Assembly: GCA_025655555.1 (NCBI GenBank)
Contig: JAHXIQ010000004.1
Location: 1-64,000, forward strand
Length of the DNA: 64,000 nucleotides
Source of the DNA: Candidatus Thiodiazotropha sp. (ex Myrtea sp. 'scaly one' KF741663)
GTDB lineage: Bacteria > Pseudomonadota > Gammaproteobacteria > Chromatiales > Chromatiaceae
Direction of reading: 5' to 3'
The position numbers were made by a program, and so were the translations under genes. How positions within the stretch are numbered: the stretch's first letter is position 1; the number at the start of each line of letters is the position of its first letter. Positions 45,040-54,547 of this stretch are shown here, one piece after another. Below the pieces are notes generated by a model, which saw only the letters and a program-made list of their open reading frames with translations, ran no database searches and had not been told where the DNA came from.

Positions 45040-45579
45040 TTAATCCAAGTATTCGGAAAAATCCATGGTATTGAGGATGGCTATGGTAGCCAGTGCAACA
45101 GCACCATTAATACCACGCTTAGGATCGGCGAGAGGTGTTGGGTTTCTTATGTGAAATGTCGTTACATAGCCATTACCTAAGGTTAACTCTAAATCAATAA
45201 TGTATACGTGAGTCCACGTTCTAATTTCCGTGCTATATCCCGTTACGTTGACAATAACAGATTTTTTACTGTTGTTATCCACGGTGTAATTTAGCTTGGT
45301 TAGTTCCTCGGAAAGTTGAGTAACGATGGCGTCGCTTAGGTTTTGTAATGAGCCATACCAATAATGGGCATTCCCTTTTAAATGACCTAAAAGAATTTTA
45401 TTTGTATCGCTTGATCCGCTTATGATTGCTATCCCATCTTCGGGAGTTGGATTTTTGTTCTCTTTGGTAAGGATGACTCTGCTAGGTTTTATTTTGTATT
45501 CTTCCCAGACATAATCATGTTTGATCGAACATCCAGAGATAAGACCCGCAATAATTGGGATAAAGATTAGCCGGTACAT
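45040..45579 (-). CDS. AT-rich orphan lipoprotein
   Basis: 179 aa; signal peptide with lipobox ISGC (Cys17), then a soluble domain with DAIVTQLSEELTKLNYTVDN, VTGYSTEI and a C-terminal ...GINGAVALATIAIL helix. I do not recognise the family; the pattern recalls small periplasmic lipoproteins of the YajG/DUF4136 kind but that is only an impression. Base composition is visibly more AT-rich than its neighbours, with many AAA, ATT and TTA codons. Two related hairpins flank the gene closely. Both facts suggest it arrived by transfer as a small cassette. Confidence 0.75.
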   Translation of the reverse strand: MYRLIFIPIIAGLISGCSIKHDYVWEEYKIKPSRVILTKENKNPTPEDGIAIISGSSDTNKILLGHLKGNAHYWYGSLQNLSDAIVTQLSEELTKLNYTVDNNSKKSVIVNVTGYSTEIRTWTHVYIIDLELTLGNGYVTTFHIRNPTPLADPKRGINGAVALATIAILNTMDFSEYLD

Positions 45580-45630
45580 AAGCGCGCTCCCTATTGATTG
45601 TTATATCCGATACCAACGCAACTTATCATT

Positions 45631-45684
45631 AAAGGGGTCGGTGACAAACAAGAATCTTTTGTATTATTAATCGTCACCGACCCG
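45631..45684. repeat. GGTCGGTGACAA hairpin, right copy
   Basis: AAAGGGGTCGGTGACAAA and GTCACCGACCC form a stem of 11 or more pairs with an AT-rich loop, followed by a T-run. It is the partner of 44947-45003 across the lipoprotein gene. Confidence 0.65.
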
Positions 45685-45729
45685 TTGTTCTTTTTTTACT
45701 TTTCGTAAACCCACCACATATCTGAGCAG

Positions 45730-46137
45730 CTATCCCCCCGCTTCTTTTATACGAATGTAATCGGCCAGTCGCTTGTCGACCTGCGTTGTGTGCAACGCAA
45801 ACCAGGAGAAAATATACTCCACTATTTTTTCAAGGGGGATAACGTCCATACGAAACTCGGTGACTAAATCAGAGAATTTAGCCAGTAGCCGGATGTGTTC
45901 CTGTTTATGAGCTTCGTAGTCCGGATAGTCTACATTGAGCATTTCATTTTCTTCACTCAGAAAGTGAAATTCGGCATATTTCGCCATCTCGGCCAGTAAC
46001 CGGAGAATCCGCTCTTTGCCGCTGCCATTATCCACCTCGGCAGAGATTGTGCGGATCAGATCGAGAAATACCCTGTGTTCAAAGTCTATCCGTTCATGGC
46101 CAACCTCAAACTTCTTGTCCCAATCGATACTTATCAT
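45730..46137 (-). CDS. bacteriohemerythrin
   Basis: Oxygen-binding four-helix protein with a di-iron centre, 135 aa. The expected ligands are seen: His21 (IDFEH), His58 and Glu62 (HFLSEE), His77 and His81 (HKQEH), His116 and Asp121 (HTTQVD). It stands alone rather than fused to a chemotaxis or signalling domain, so it probably stores or carries oxygen, or senses it, in the cytosol. Such proteins are frequent in microaerophilic and symbiotic gammaproteobacteria. Confidence 0.93.
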   Translation of the reverse strand: MISIDWDKKFEVGHERIDFEHRVFLDLIRTISAEVDNGSGKERILRLLAEMAKYAEFHFLSEENEMLNVDYPDYEAHKQEHIRLLAKFSDLVTEFRMDVIPLEKIVEYIFSWFALHTTQVDKRLADYIRIKEAGG

Positions 46138-46236
46138 TTTATATTGTCAACCTTTTTGAAGGGGTTCTAGAAGAATAGACACGCTCATTCCATAGGTCCA
46201 TGGGTGGAGGAGCCAGCTACACACCGCTGAAAATAA

Positions 46237-47037
46237 TCACAGCACCAGGTAGAGTATTGCTCCACCCAACAGCAACCGGTAAATAACGAAAGGCGTCATG
46301 CCGATACGTTCGATGAATTGCAGGAAGAAGTGGATGCAGAGGTAGGCGGTGATGAAGGCGAGACCTGCGCCGATGCCCAGGGAGAGCCAGTCGGTCTCTA
46401 TTCCGCTACCGATCAGGTCCAGTGTCAGCAGTCCGCCGGACATGATGATGGTGGGGATGGAGAGCAGGAAGGAGAAGCGGGAGGCCGCCTTGCGGGTCAG
46501 TCCCAGGAACAGGCCTGCGGTCATGGTGGAGCCGGAGCGTGATGTGCCGGGAATGATGGCGATGGCCTGGAAGAGGCCGACGATCACGGCATCCCACCAG
46601 TTGATCGTGTATTCGTCCCGGTTGCGTTTACCCAGTTTATCCGCCGCCAACAGCAGGATGCCGAAACCGATTGTGGTGATGGCGATCACCAGAGGAGAGC
46701 GCAGGTCGGTCTCCACCAGGGATTTCATCAGCAGACCAAAGAGCCCCACGGGAATGGTGGCGATGAGAATCATCCAACCCAGTCTGGACTCTTGTGAGCG
46801 GGCAGCGGGATTGACCCATGAGCGGAAGAAGTCGCCACCGATGGAGATCACTTCGTGGCGGAAGTAGCTGATGACTGCGGCGAGGGTGCCGACATGCACG
46901 GCCACATCGAAGGCCAGACCCTGGTCGGCATAGCCCAGGACGTGGGGCGCCAGGATCAGGTGCGCCGAGCTGGAAATGGGCAGGAACTCGGTCAGACCCT
47001 GCAGTGCGGCAAGGATGAAGATCTGCAACAATTCCAT
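46237..47037 (-). CDS. uppP: undecaprenyl-diphosphatase
   Basis: Integral membrane BacA/UppP phosphatase that recycles undecaprenyl pyrophosphate for cell-wall and polysaccharide synthesis and gives bacitracin resistance. 266 aa with about eight spans; motif 1 [17 protein letters not shown] (12-28) and motif 2 [10 protein letters not shown] are intact. It lies downstream of galE in the same direction with a hairpin between them. Confidence 0.95.
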   Translation of the reverse strand: MELLQIFILAALQGLTEFLPISSSAHLILAPHVLGYADQGLAFDVAVHVGTLAAVISYFRHEVISIGGDFFRSWVNPAARSQESRLGWMILIATIPVGLFGLLMKSLVETDLRSPLVIAITTIGFGILLLAADKLGKRNRDEYTINWWDAVIVGLFQAIAIIPGTSRSGSTMTAGLFLGLTRKAASRFSFLLSIPTIIMSGGLLTLDLIGSGIETDWLSLGIGAGLAFITAYLCIHFFLQFIERIGMTPFVIYRLLLGGAILYLVL

Positions 47038-47066
47038 GGTGATTCTCTATCTGATAGTCGAGGGAT

Positions 47067-47097
47067 GAGACTCACCCGGGCAGGCCGGGTGAGTCTC
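47067..47097. terminator. 13-bp perfect hairpin between galE and uppP
   Basis: GAGACTCACCCGG (47067-47079) pairs perfectly with CCGGGTGAGTCTC (47085-47097) around a five-base loop. It would end or attenuate galE transcription; no clear T-run follows on the minus strand. Confidence 0.55.
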
Positions 47098-47112
47098 TCT
47101 GCTTCGGTTGAC

Positions 47113-48114
47113 TCAGTCGTTGTGCCAGGGCGCGTCGAGCTGGCTTCTCTCCCAGGCAAGCGCAGAGCTGGCAATGGTGCCCAGATCGTCATGCTTGGGT
47201 GACCAGCCGAGCACCTCGCGGACCTTGGTGGCGCCTGCGATCAGTTCGGGGGGATCGCCGGCACGACGATCGGCCTCGATGATATTGAGTGGTGCACCGT
47301 TGGCCGTCTCCACTGCCTGGAGCAGTTCCCTGACGGAATAGCCGTGACCATAACCGCAGTTGAGGATGGCGGACTCACCGCCATTGCGCAGATAGGTCAG
47401 GGCCTTTACGTGGGCGTCGGCCAGGTCCTCCACATGGATGTAGTCACGAACACCGGTGCCGTCGGGAGTGGGGTAGTCGGTGCCGAAGATGTAGACCGCT
47501 TCCCGTTTACCGACCGCTGCCTCACAGGCCACTTTGGTGATCAGTGTCGCTTTGGGTGTCGATTGACCAATGCGTCCTTCCAGGTCACAGCCGGCGACGT
47601 TGAAGTAGCGGAGCGCCACGTAGTTCATATCGCTGGCGAGGGAGAGATCCCTGAGCATCATCTCCGACATCAGCTTTGAGGTACCGTAGGCATTGATGGG
47701 TTGGGTCGGTGCGTCTTCGAAGGCGACACCACTTTGTGGAATGCCGTAGACGGCTGCGGTAGAGGAGAAGACGAAGTTTTTCACCCCTGCCTCGGCGCAG
47801 CACTCCAGCAGGTTGCGTGTATTGCAGGTGTTGTTGCCGTAGTACTTGAGGGGATTTTCCACCGATTCCGGCACGATCGTGTGGGCGGCAAAATGCATCA
47901 CGGTATCGATATCGTGCTCTTTGAGGACTCTGCTGACGAGCTCACGGTCACCGGTGTCCCCGATTACCAGTTCGCCAAAGAGTACCGCTTGTTTGAAGCC
48001 TGTGCAGAGGTTGTCGAGGGTGACGATACGTTCGCCGGCGTTACCCAGTTGCCTGGCTGTGTGACTGCCGATGTAGCCTGCGCCACCGGTCACGAGTATC
48101 CCCTTCTGTGCCAT
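47113..48114 (-). CDS. galE: UDP-glucose 4-epimerase
   Basis: NAD-dependent short-chain dehydrogenase-type epimerase interconverting UDP-glucose and UDP-galactose (or the N-acetyl sugars). 333 aa; Rossmann motif GGAGYIG at 10-16, active Ser/Thr near 118-119, Tyr143 and Lys147 (YGTSK). Supplies sugars for surface polysaccharide or lipopolysaccharide. No other polysaccharide genes adjoin it. Confidence 0.93.
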   Translation of the reverse strand: MAQKGILVTGGAGYIGSHTARQLGNAGERIVTLDNLCTGFKQAVLFGELVIGDTGDRELVSRVLKEHDIDTVMHFAAHTIVPESVENPLKYYGNNTCNTRNLLECCAEAGVKNFVFSSTAAVYGIPQSGVAFEDAPTQPINAYGTSKLMSEMMLRDLSLASDMNYVALRYFNVAGCDLEGRIGQSTPKATLITKVACEAAVGKREAVYIFGTDYPTPDGTGVRDYIHVEDLADAHVKALTYLRNGGESAILNCGYGHGYSVRELLQAVETANGAPLNIIEADRRAGDPPELIAGATKVREVLGWSPKHDDLGTIASSALAWERSQLDAPWHND

Positions 48115-48247
48115 TTTCGATATCCCCTTGGTTGTTCTTGATAGCAGCGGGACATAATAACGGTCACGCGCTCAGGAGTCATGTCTAATAGGGCGAAAGG
48201 GGAATGAATCGAATGAGGCTTGATTCCCAATCCAGGCGTGTAGCTGG

Positions 48248-49021
48248 CTAGAGATTGAAGAGTCTGCGGGTATTGGCGCTGGTCTGCTCTGCAATGAAAT
48301 CCGCCGACTCATCTCGCAGGTGACTGATGGCATCCAGCACTTCCGGCAGATAGGCCGGTTCATTGCGTTCCCCTCGATGGGCGCTCCCTGGCTGGTCGGG
48401 TGCGTCGGTCTCCAGCAGTATGGAGTTGAGGGGCAGGTTCTGCACCAGCTTGTGCAGACGCTTGGATCGCTCGTAGGTGACGGGGCCGCCGAAGCTGAGA
48501 TAGAAACCCATGTCGATCAGCTGCCGGGCCTGCTGTTCACTACCGGCATAGCTGTGCAGTACGCCGGTCACACCGGTATAGCGTCGCAGGGTATTGATGA
48601 CCGCCTCGACCGAACGGCGGGCATGAATAATCACCGGCAGATTGCTTTGTCGGGCCAGTTCAAGTTGCTGTTCAAAGTAGAACTGCTGAGTCTCTGGCTG
48701 TGGGTTATCGATATAGAAATCGAGACCGCACTCACCGATGGCTACCGGGTTTTCCTGTTCGACCCATTCGCGCAGGCTGTCGAGATGTTCAGGAAGATGG
48801 TCGGCGAGATACATGGGGTGCAGCCCGTAAGTGGCATGCAGACCGCTACCGGTTTGGCAGAGTTGGCGGATTCTTGGCCACCAGTCTGCCTTAATGGCGG
48901 GAATGATCTGCGCTTCGACGCCCACCGCCTGTGCCCGTTGCAGTGCTTCAGCCCGATCCGTGTCGAAGCTGGCATCGTCGAAGTGAACGTGGGAATCGAT
49001 CAGCCGCGGACGAATACCCAT
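48248..49021 (-). CDS. TatD-family metal-dependent hydrolase
   Basis: TIM-barrel amidohydrolase of the TatD/YjjV family, 257 aa. DSHVHFDD (His11, His13) supplies the first metal ligands; Glu in [10 protein letters not shown], His in VIHARR and HSYAG, and LLETDAPDQ complete the site. Relatives are 3'-5' DNA exonucleases or D-aminoacyl-tRNA deacylases, so the exact role is open. Its start overlaps the yaaA stop by 22 bases. Confidence 0.9.
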   Translation of the reverse strand: MGIRPRLIDSHVHFDDASFDTDRAEALQRAQAVGVEAQIIPAIKADWWPRIRQLCQTGSGLHATYGLHPMYLADHLPEHLDSLREWVEQENPVAIGECGLDFYIDNPQPETQQFYFEQQLELARQSNLPVIIHARRSVEAVINTLRRYTGVTGVLHSYAGSEQQARQLIDMGFYLSFGGPVTYERSKRLHKLVQNLPLNSILLETDAPDQPGSAHRGERNEPAYLPEVLDAISHLRDESADFIAEQTSANTRRLFNL

Positions 49022-49767
49022 TGGTCGTCCTTTGACTGCTGCTTGCTGAAGCGGTAGCCGTCTGTTTTGAAGCCCTTGATCTGCTCAGGGTCCTCGAGAC
49101 GATTTTCGATGATGTAGCGGCTCATGAGGCCACGGGCCTTTTTCGCAAAGACACCGATCATGCGGTAAGTGCCGTTCTTTTTCTCCTTGAACTGGGGTGT
49201 GATGATACGGCCCTTCACCAGCTTGGGCTTGATCGACTTGTAGTATTCGTTGGAGGCGAGGTTGACCAGGATGTCATCGCCCTGGGACTTGAGCGCCTTG
49301 TTGATCGCCTGGGTGATGCCTTCACCCCAGAAGGCGTAGAGATCCTTGCCCTGTTCGTTGGGCAGCTTGGTCCCCATCTCCAGCCGGTAGGGCTGCATCA
49401 GATCGAGGGGTCTGAGGACGCCGTAGAGTCCGGAGAGGATGCGCAGATGTTGTTGGGCGAATTTGAGATCATCTACATCGAGGCTTTCCGCATCCAGGCC
49501 GGTATAGACATCCCCCTTCATGGCCAGTGCTGCCTGTTTGGCATTCTTGGTGGTGAAGGGTGTCCGCCAGTCGTGGTAGCGGTCGAAGTTGAGCTCCGAC
49601 AGTTTCATGCTCAGTTTCATCAGCTCGGCCAGATCCAACGCGGAGTAGTTGCGCAGGTTGTCGATCAACTGTTGGGACTGCTTCAACATGGCCGGCTTAG
49701 TGTGGATTTTGGTAACCGGCGGTGTTTCGTAATCGAGGGTTTTGGCGGGTGAAATGACGATGAGCAT
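49000..49767 (-). CDS. yaaA: peroxide stress protein YaaA
   Basis: DUF328 protein, 255 aa, opening [17 protein letters not shown] and containing [28 protein letters not shown] and [15 protein letters not shown]. In E. coli YaaA is induced by OxyR and lowers free iron during hydrogen peroxide stress, and it binds DNA. First gene of a two-gene unit with the TatD-family gene. Confidence 0.93.
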   Translation of the reverse strand: MLIVISPAKTLDYETPPVTKIHTKPAMLKQSQQLIDNLRNYSALDLAELMKLSMKLSELNFDRYHDWRTPFTTKNAKQAALAMKGDVYTGLDAESLDVDDLKFAQQHLRILSGLYGVLRPLDLMQPYRLEMGTKLPNEQGKDLYAFWGEGITQAINKALKSQGDDILVNLASNEYYKSIKPKLVKGRIITPQFKEKKNGTYRMIGVFAKKARGLMSRYIIENRLEDPEQIKGFKTDGYRFSKQQSKDDQWVFVRG

Positions 49768-49924
49768 TTTGTGATCTACCTGATGAACTACAACATTATT
49801 ATCATCGCCATAGTGGTGGTTAAAAACAACCGTCGGCAGGTTGGGGGTACTGATCTAGAGCCGGTAGTGGGCTCATGATAGTCTAAGGCAAAATATTTCT
49901 GAGTTTGTTCTGAACCGAACAACC

Positions 49925-49945
49925 ATGGTGCGGCCCTGCCGCACC
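49925..49945 (+). repeat. GGTGCGG...CCGCACC hairpin repeat, copy 2
   Basis: GGTGCGGCCCTGCCGCACC folds as a perfect GGTGCGG/CCGCACC stem. It resembles 22171-22193 and 57677-57699, and lies 40 bp before xthA. Confidence 0.5.
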
Positions 49946-49984
49946 GGGATACCGATCACTCCTGACGGGAACAGGTCAATTGCT

Positions 49985-50800
49985 ATGAAAGTCGTCTCCT
50001 TCAACACCAACGGCATTCGTGCCCGCGAACATCAACTGAGTCAACTCAAGGAGACTTACGATCCCCATATCATTGGCATCCAGGAGAGCAAGGTGCAGGA
50101 CGCCGATTTTCCTTTGGATATGATCGGATCCTTAGGGTACACCGCTCGCTTTCACGGTCAGAAGACTCACTACGGCGTGGCGCTGCTTTCGACGCTTGAG
50201 CCGGAACAGGTGAGTATGGGCTTTTCGGATGACGGGGAAGAGGCGCAGCGACGCTTGATTACTGCTCGATACACCTCGCCAAAGGGCACCCCATTGACAG
50301 TGATCAACGGCTATTTTCCCCAAGGCGAGAGCCGTGACCACGAGGTGAAGTTTCCCGCCAAACGCAAGTTCTATGCGGATCTGTTAGATAAGCTGAAAAC
50401 GGAGCACGATCCCTCAGAGCCCTTACTTGTGATCGGGGACATGAATGTGGCGCCACTCGATATCGATATCGGTATTGGTGAGGATAACGCCAAGCGTTGG
50501 CTCAGAACCGGCAAGTGCAGTTTTCTGCCGGAGGAGCGGGAATGGCTGCAGGCCATCATGGACTGGGGACTGCAGGATTGTTACCGGAAGTTGAAACCAG
50601 CAGTGGATGATAAGTTCAGCTGGTTTGACTATCGCAGTCGCGGTTTTGACCGTGAGCCCAAGCGGGGGCTTCGAATCGACCTGATGCTGGCGACAGCGCC
50701 GTTGATTGCCAGTTGCCGTGATGTGGGTATCGCCTACGATATCCGGGGTATGGAGAAGCCTTCCGACCACTGCCCGATTTGGGCGGAGTTCGATTTCTGA
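49985..50800 (+). CDS. xthA: exodeoxyribonuclease III
   Basis: AP endonuclease/3'-5' exonuclease for base-excision repair, 271 aa. [14 protein letters not shown] at the start, Glu34 in IQESK, GDMNVAP (Asp and Asn of the active site), and the closing PSDHCP with the catalytic His. The start ATG 49985 removes a short N-terminal extension that lies inside the upstream repeat region. Confidence 0.95.
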   Translation: MKVVSFNTNGIRAREHQLSQLKETYDPHIIGIQESKVQDADFPLDMIGSLGYTARFHGQKTHYGVALLSTLEPEQVSMGFSDDGEEAQRRLITARYTSPKGTPLTVINGYFPQGESRDHEVKFPAKRKFYADLLDKLKTEHDPSEPLLVIGDMNVAPLDIDIGIGEDNAKRWLRTGKCSFLPEEREWLQAIMDWGLQDCYRKLKPAVDDKFSWFDYRSRGFDREPKRGLRIDLMLATAPLIASCRDVGIAYDIRGMEKPSDHCPIWAEFDF

Positions 50801-50804
50801 TCTC

Positions 50805-51557
50805 ATGGCGCGTATCAGCCTGCGTTTCTACGAAGAGCTGAACGATTTCCTGCCGAGCGATCTGCGCAAGCGCGCCTTTGAATACCCTATCAAGCCGACC
50901 CAGAGCATCAAGCATCTGATCGAAAACCTGGGTGTGCCGCATACCGAGATTGAACTGATTCTGGCCAATGGTGAGTCAGTGGGTTTCGACTACCTGCCGA
51001 ACGCGGGTGATCAGATCAGCCTCTATCCTGTGTTTGAAAGCCTGGATGTCACACCGCTGTTGCGTCTTCGTGACAAACCGTTGCGACAGCCCTGTTTTCT
51101 GGCCGACGCCCATCTGGGAAAACTGGCCAGATACTTACGATTATTAGGATTCGATACGCTTTTTTTCAATGATGCCGGGGACTCCCGACTCGCAGAGATC
51201 TCAGTCAAAGACCGGCGAATCCTGTTGACGCGCGACCGCGGTCTGCTGATGCGCCGGGAGATCACCCACGGCTGTTTTATCCACGCCTTGGACACAAAAG
51301 AGCAGCTTACGGAGCTCTTCAAGCGGCTTGATCTCTATCGACTTGTTGCACCTTTTACCCGCTGCATGATGTGTAACGGATCATTGAACCGGATCGAAAA
51401 GGCGACAATCTCTACGGAACTGCCCAAAAGGGTCGGAGAAATCTATACTGAATTCTGGCGCTGCAGTGATTGCGCAAAAATCTACTGGAAGGGCAGTCAC
51501 TACAGGCAGCTGATGGAATTTATCAAGACGATTGCACCGGCTGCGTTTGACGAATAA
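50805..51557 (+). CDS. Mut7-C RNase-domain protein with ubiquitin-like N-terminus
   Basis: 250 aa. The N-terminal about 80 residues match the Mut7-C ubiquitin/ThiS-like fold (RISLRFYEELNDFLP through AGDQISLYPVFE). The rest is the Mut7-C domain, a PIN-like nuclease fold with FLADAHLGKLARYLRLLGFDT, RILLTRDRGLL and a zinc ribbon (CMMCNGSL and CSDC). The family is predicted to cut RNA; bacterial function is not established. Starts four bases after the xthA stop, so the pair forms a unit. Confidence 0.88.
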   Translation: MARISLRFYEELNDFLPSDLRKRAFEYPIKPTQSIKHLIENLGVPHTEIELILANGESVGFDYLPNAGDQISLYPVFESLDVTPLLRLRDKPLRQPCFLADAHLGKLARYLRLLGFDTLFFNDAGDSRLAEISVKDRRILLTRDRGLLMRREITHGCFIHALDTKEQLTELFKRLDLYRLVAPFTRCMMCNGSLNRIEKATISTELPKRVGEIYTEFWRCSDCAKIYWKGSHYRQLMEFIKTIAPAAFDE

Positions 51558-51575
51558 CGATAACAGGAGAGCAAC

Positions 51576-52118
51576 ATGCCACTGCGCCAGACGGGATTGT
51601 TATTATTCCTCCTCCTTTGTGTTTCATGGGCTGCCCGCTCAGACACCGGTTGTCTTAAGCAGGTCTTCGGCAGTTATTGCCTCGGCGGCAGCATACAGCA
51701 GCTGCAGCGACAGTACCCCGCAGGTGTGCCGGCACAGAAGCAGGGTGATCGTTCAGCAGTCGTCTATCAGAACGGACGAGAACGTACCTATGTCATGGCA
51801 TTTAAGGGGAAGATTTACAAGGTGCTGCATACCTACGACCCTGCGAGCCAGAGCACCCTAAAAAAATTAAAAGAACGACTTGAGGCAAAGTATGGCGCTT
51901 ACCGTGATCACAGCCATTACCCAGCCTATGCGCGGACAAAGGCAGCGAGAATCGGTGCGATCCGCAGGGGAGAAGGTGAGCTTAAATATCTATGGTCATC
52001 CCCGGAACAGGCTTGGAGAATTGAACTGGAGTGGACGCGCAAGCTGGGCGTTTCGTTGGCCTATCTCGCCAATGCATTGGATGATGCGCAGCGGGAGGCG
52101 CTGGATATCGGATTGTAG
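51576..52118 (+). CDS. secreted hypothetical protein
   Basis: 180 aa with a signal peptide (about 1-22, LLLFLLLCVSWAARS) and two early cysteines in GCLKQVFGSYCLGG that may form a disulfide. The rest is basic and soluble, with a KVLHTYDPASQSTLKKLKER helix and WRIELEWTRKLGVSLAYLAN near the end. I do not recognise a family. GGAGAG lies just before the ATG. It follows the Mut7-C gene by 18 bases. Confidence 0.75.
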   Translation: MPLRQTGLLLFLLLCVSWAARSDTGCLKQVFGSYCLGGSIQQLQRQYPAGVPAQKQGDRSAVVYQNGRERTYVMAFKGKIYKVLHTYDPASQSTLKKLKERLEAKYGAYRDHSHYPAYARTKAARIGAIRRGEGELKYLWSSPEQAWRIELEWTRKLGVSLAYLANALDDAQREALDIGL

Positions 52119-52207
52119 TGAGTCCTGATGCATGGAGATGACTTCTGTCCCAGGAGAGGAATATACTTACAATTCTCATGGAAAAATTATTGTGGAAGGA
52201 TGTGCTC

Positions 52208-53092
52208 ATGAAGATCACTTATTTATTCTCAAGCTTTTTTCTCACAATCATCCTGCTCCAGGGTTGCGGAGGGGGCGGTGGTGATGGCGGCGGCTCAACA
52301 CTCAGTAACATTCCCGTATATACAGGGGCGACAACCGAGGCCAGAGTTGACACGACTAATTCTGAGGATCTCTCGACGGCAGCTGGATCCGGTGCTCTAC
52401 AGGCGGTAGTTGCTGATGCAGCCTCGGTTTTTGCGGCACGGCCGGTGCCCAGTCTCGAAGCAAAACTCCTGGAAATCGCTCCCCGAATTTCACAATGGAT
52501 CATTCCGGGTGACAACGCCTATGCTGCCAAGATTACCGATGTAAGCACCGGTTTGTGCGATGCAGGCGGTAGTGCCATAGCCGATACCAATGATGCAGAG
52601 ACAGTGGGAACGTTCATCTTTACCGATTGCGCCATGAGTGATGGGGTCGGGGGAGTCATGGTTCTCAATGGAACCGTGGATTATACTGCCGCTGCCGATT
52701 TAAGCTCGCTGAGCATGGTGTTCCGTGTGACGGTCAGCTATGTCGGTGAGTCCGAGTTCATCAATATGACCATCGCTTGTAGTGGGTCAAGCTGTACAGT
52801 AACTTCTGACTTCTTTGGTCTGGATGACAGGGTCTATCGGATTACAGGGATCAGCCTATCGGGCAACCCAACTTCGGGCTTTTATATAAGTGCCACAATC
52901 TATGATCCAGATCACGGCTATGTCACCATGACAACATCATCACCAATCACTTTTGGCTGCCCAACAGGTGTGCCGGGAACAGGCGTGGTTGTACTTAATG
53001 GTGCTGTTAGTACATTGGCTACAATCAGTTTTGGTAGTTGCAGTGCATACACAGTGACAATTGATGGTGTAGGTTACTTGTTTAACTGGTAG
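52208..53092 (+). CDS. glycine-tethered lipoprotein of unknown function
   Basis: 294 aa; lipobox LQGC (Cys20) is followed at once by a poly-glycine tether (GGGGGDGGGS). A beta-rich domain with several pairs of cysteines (LCDAGG, FTDCAM, IACSGSSC, FGCPTG, FGSCSA) follows that should form disulfides outside the cytoplasm. The tether resembles that of the di-heme peroxidase at 56513. No family recognised. AAGGA lies seven bases before ATG 52208; the frame extends to 52178 without such support. A strong terminator follows. Confidence 0.78.
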   Translation: MKITYLFSSFFLTIILLQGCGGGGGDGGGSTLSNIPVYTGATTEARVDTTNSEDLSTAAGSGALQAVVADAASVFAARPVPSLEAKLLEIAPRISQWIIPGDNAYAAKITDVSTGLCDAGGSAIADTNDAETVGTFIFTDCAMSDGVGGVMVLNGTVDYTAAADLSSLSMVFRVTVSYVGESEFINMTIACSGSSCTVTSDFFGLDDRVYRITGISLSGNPTSGFYISATIYDPDHGYVTMTTSSPITFGCPTGVPGTGVVVLNGAVSTLATISFGSCSAYTVTIDGVGYLFNW

Positions 53093-53113
53093 AATTTTAT
53101 CTGACTCGTGGAT

Positions 53114-53141
53114 AAAAATGCGCCTTCGGGCGCATTTTTTT
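53114..53141. terminator. bidirectional terminator between lipoprotein gene and mtaB
   Basis: AAAAATGCGCC-TTCG-GGCGCATTTTTT: an 11-bp stem with a UUCG tetraloop and T-runs on both strands. Confidence 0.93.
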
Positions 53142-54426
53142 ATTCTGAATAATTAATGACTTTACCTGTCAGCATTTGCCTATCCTCTGATAGACCGTCG
53201 ATAGAGACTTCTACAATCTTATTTTCAAGAGAGAGATTTTCCTTGGCAACCACTAAACTACGTAGATAGTTGGGTGAATAACCTTGCCAGCCCTGTTCGC
53301 CGCCACCTTCGATTAACACAGGTAGCGTTCGTCCAATATACTTTCTCAGTGCCTCTTTTTTTGTTTTCTGTCCCAACTGGTGTAGTGCTTCACTGCGTTG
53401 CCGCTTGATCTCCCGGCTCACGGGATCGGGCAGGCTGGCTGCCTTGGTGCCTTGGCGTGGGGAGTAGGCGAAGATGTGCAGATGACCGAAGCCGATCTCC
53501 TGCACAAAGTCCAAGGTCTGCTGCCACTCGGACTCGGTCTCACCGGGAAAGCCCACGATGATATCGGTGGTGACATTGAAGTCGGGTACCTGTGCTCTGG
53601 CCTGGCGGATCAGTTCACGGTACTCGTCTGTACGACAACGTCTCGCCATGCGTCGCAAGACGCTGTCTGACCCGCTCTGTAGCGGGAGATGGAGATGGGG
53701 CATGAAGCGGGGATTCTCGAACAAGGACCAGAAACTCTCGGGCAGGTCCCAGGGCTCGATGGAGCCAATTCGTAAGCGGGGGATATCGGTCTCTGCCAGT
53801 ACCTGTCTGATCAGGTTGGAAATACTGCTGCCGATATCGCTGCCGTAGCCACCAATATGCACACCGGTCAGCACGACCTCTTGGATGCCTTCCCGCTGCA
53901 GATTCCTGATCTCACTGACGATGTCGGCGGCAGGGCGACTGCGCTCGTCGCCCCGGGCCAGGGTGACGATACAGAAGGTGCAACGGTAGCGGCAGCCATC
54001 CTGTACCTTGATGAAGGCGCGTTGTCGTCCCCGCTCCAGTAAGCCTGTGGTATCAGGTTCGATGGCTGACTGGGGCATGATATCCAGATCGAGCTGTTGG
54101 CTGACGATATCCACCAGGCGGTCTTTGTTCCGGTTGTCGATCACCAGATCGACCCCCTCGGCTTCGGCTGTGGCTGTCGGGTCGAGTGAGGCGTAGCAGC
54201 CGCTGACGACCAGTCGGGCATTGGGATTCTGGCGGCTGGCGCGTCCCAGTAGTTTGCGTGATTTACGCACAGCCTCCTCGGTGACGGCACAAGTGTTGAC
54301 CACCAGCAGATCCGCCGTCTCCGCATCCGCGGTCATGCTGTGTCCCTGGGCCTGGAACTCTCGGCTCCAGGTCTCCAGTTCCGCTTCGTTCAGTCGGCAG
54401 CCGAGGGTTTTCAGGTGAATACGCAT
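53140..54426 (-). CDS. mtaB: tRNA t6A37 methylthiotransferase MtaB
   Basis: Radical SAM methylthiotransferase converting t6A37 to ms2t6A in tRNA for ANN codons. 428 aa; N-terminal MTTase domain with Cys10, Cys46 and Cys77 for the auxiliary cluster, radical SAM cysteines 145, 149 and 152 (CRYRCTFC), and a C-terminal TRAM domain (from about 365). Absence of the MiaB-type N-terminal length and the presence of QDGCRYRCTFCIV favour MtaB over MiaB or RimO. MtaB is standard in Firmicutes and occurs in scattered gammaproteobacteria. Confidence 0.9.
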   Translation of the reverse strand: MRIHLKTLGCRLNEAELETWSREFQAQGHSMTADAETADLLVVNTCAVTEEAVRKSRKLLGRASRQNPNARLVVSGCYASLDPTATAEAEGVDLVIDNRNKDRLVDIVSQQLDLDIMPQSAIEPDTTGLLERGRQRAFIKVQDGCRYRCTFCIVTLARGDERSRPAADIVSEIRNLQREGIQEVVLTGVHIGGYGSDIGSSISNLIRQVLAETDIPRLRIGSIEPWDLPESFWSLFENPRFMPHLHLPLQSGSDSVLRRMARRCRTDEYRELIRQARAQVPDFNVTTDIIVGFPGETESEWQQTLDFVQEIGFGHLHIFAYSPRQGTKAASLPDPVSREIKRQRSEALHQLGQKTKKEALRKYIGRTLPVLIEGGGEQGWQGYSPNYLRSLVVAKENLSLENKIVEVSIDGLSEDRQMLTGKVINYSE

Positions 54427-54547
54427 AGTCAGGTTTTGCTGTCGTTAGGTTGCTCTTTTGAGACGAGCGGCAAAGGTAAGGATAGTCTTGTCGAGATGCA
54501 AGCACAGGCTCGAGTTTTGAGCCTATGGTTAGGGTATAGTTCGGCCT

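Noticed and set aside
48320-49057. 245-codon plus-strand frame opposite the TatD-family gene
   Set aside because: Shadow; the minus-strand gene has all metal ligands.
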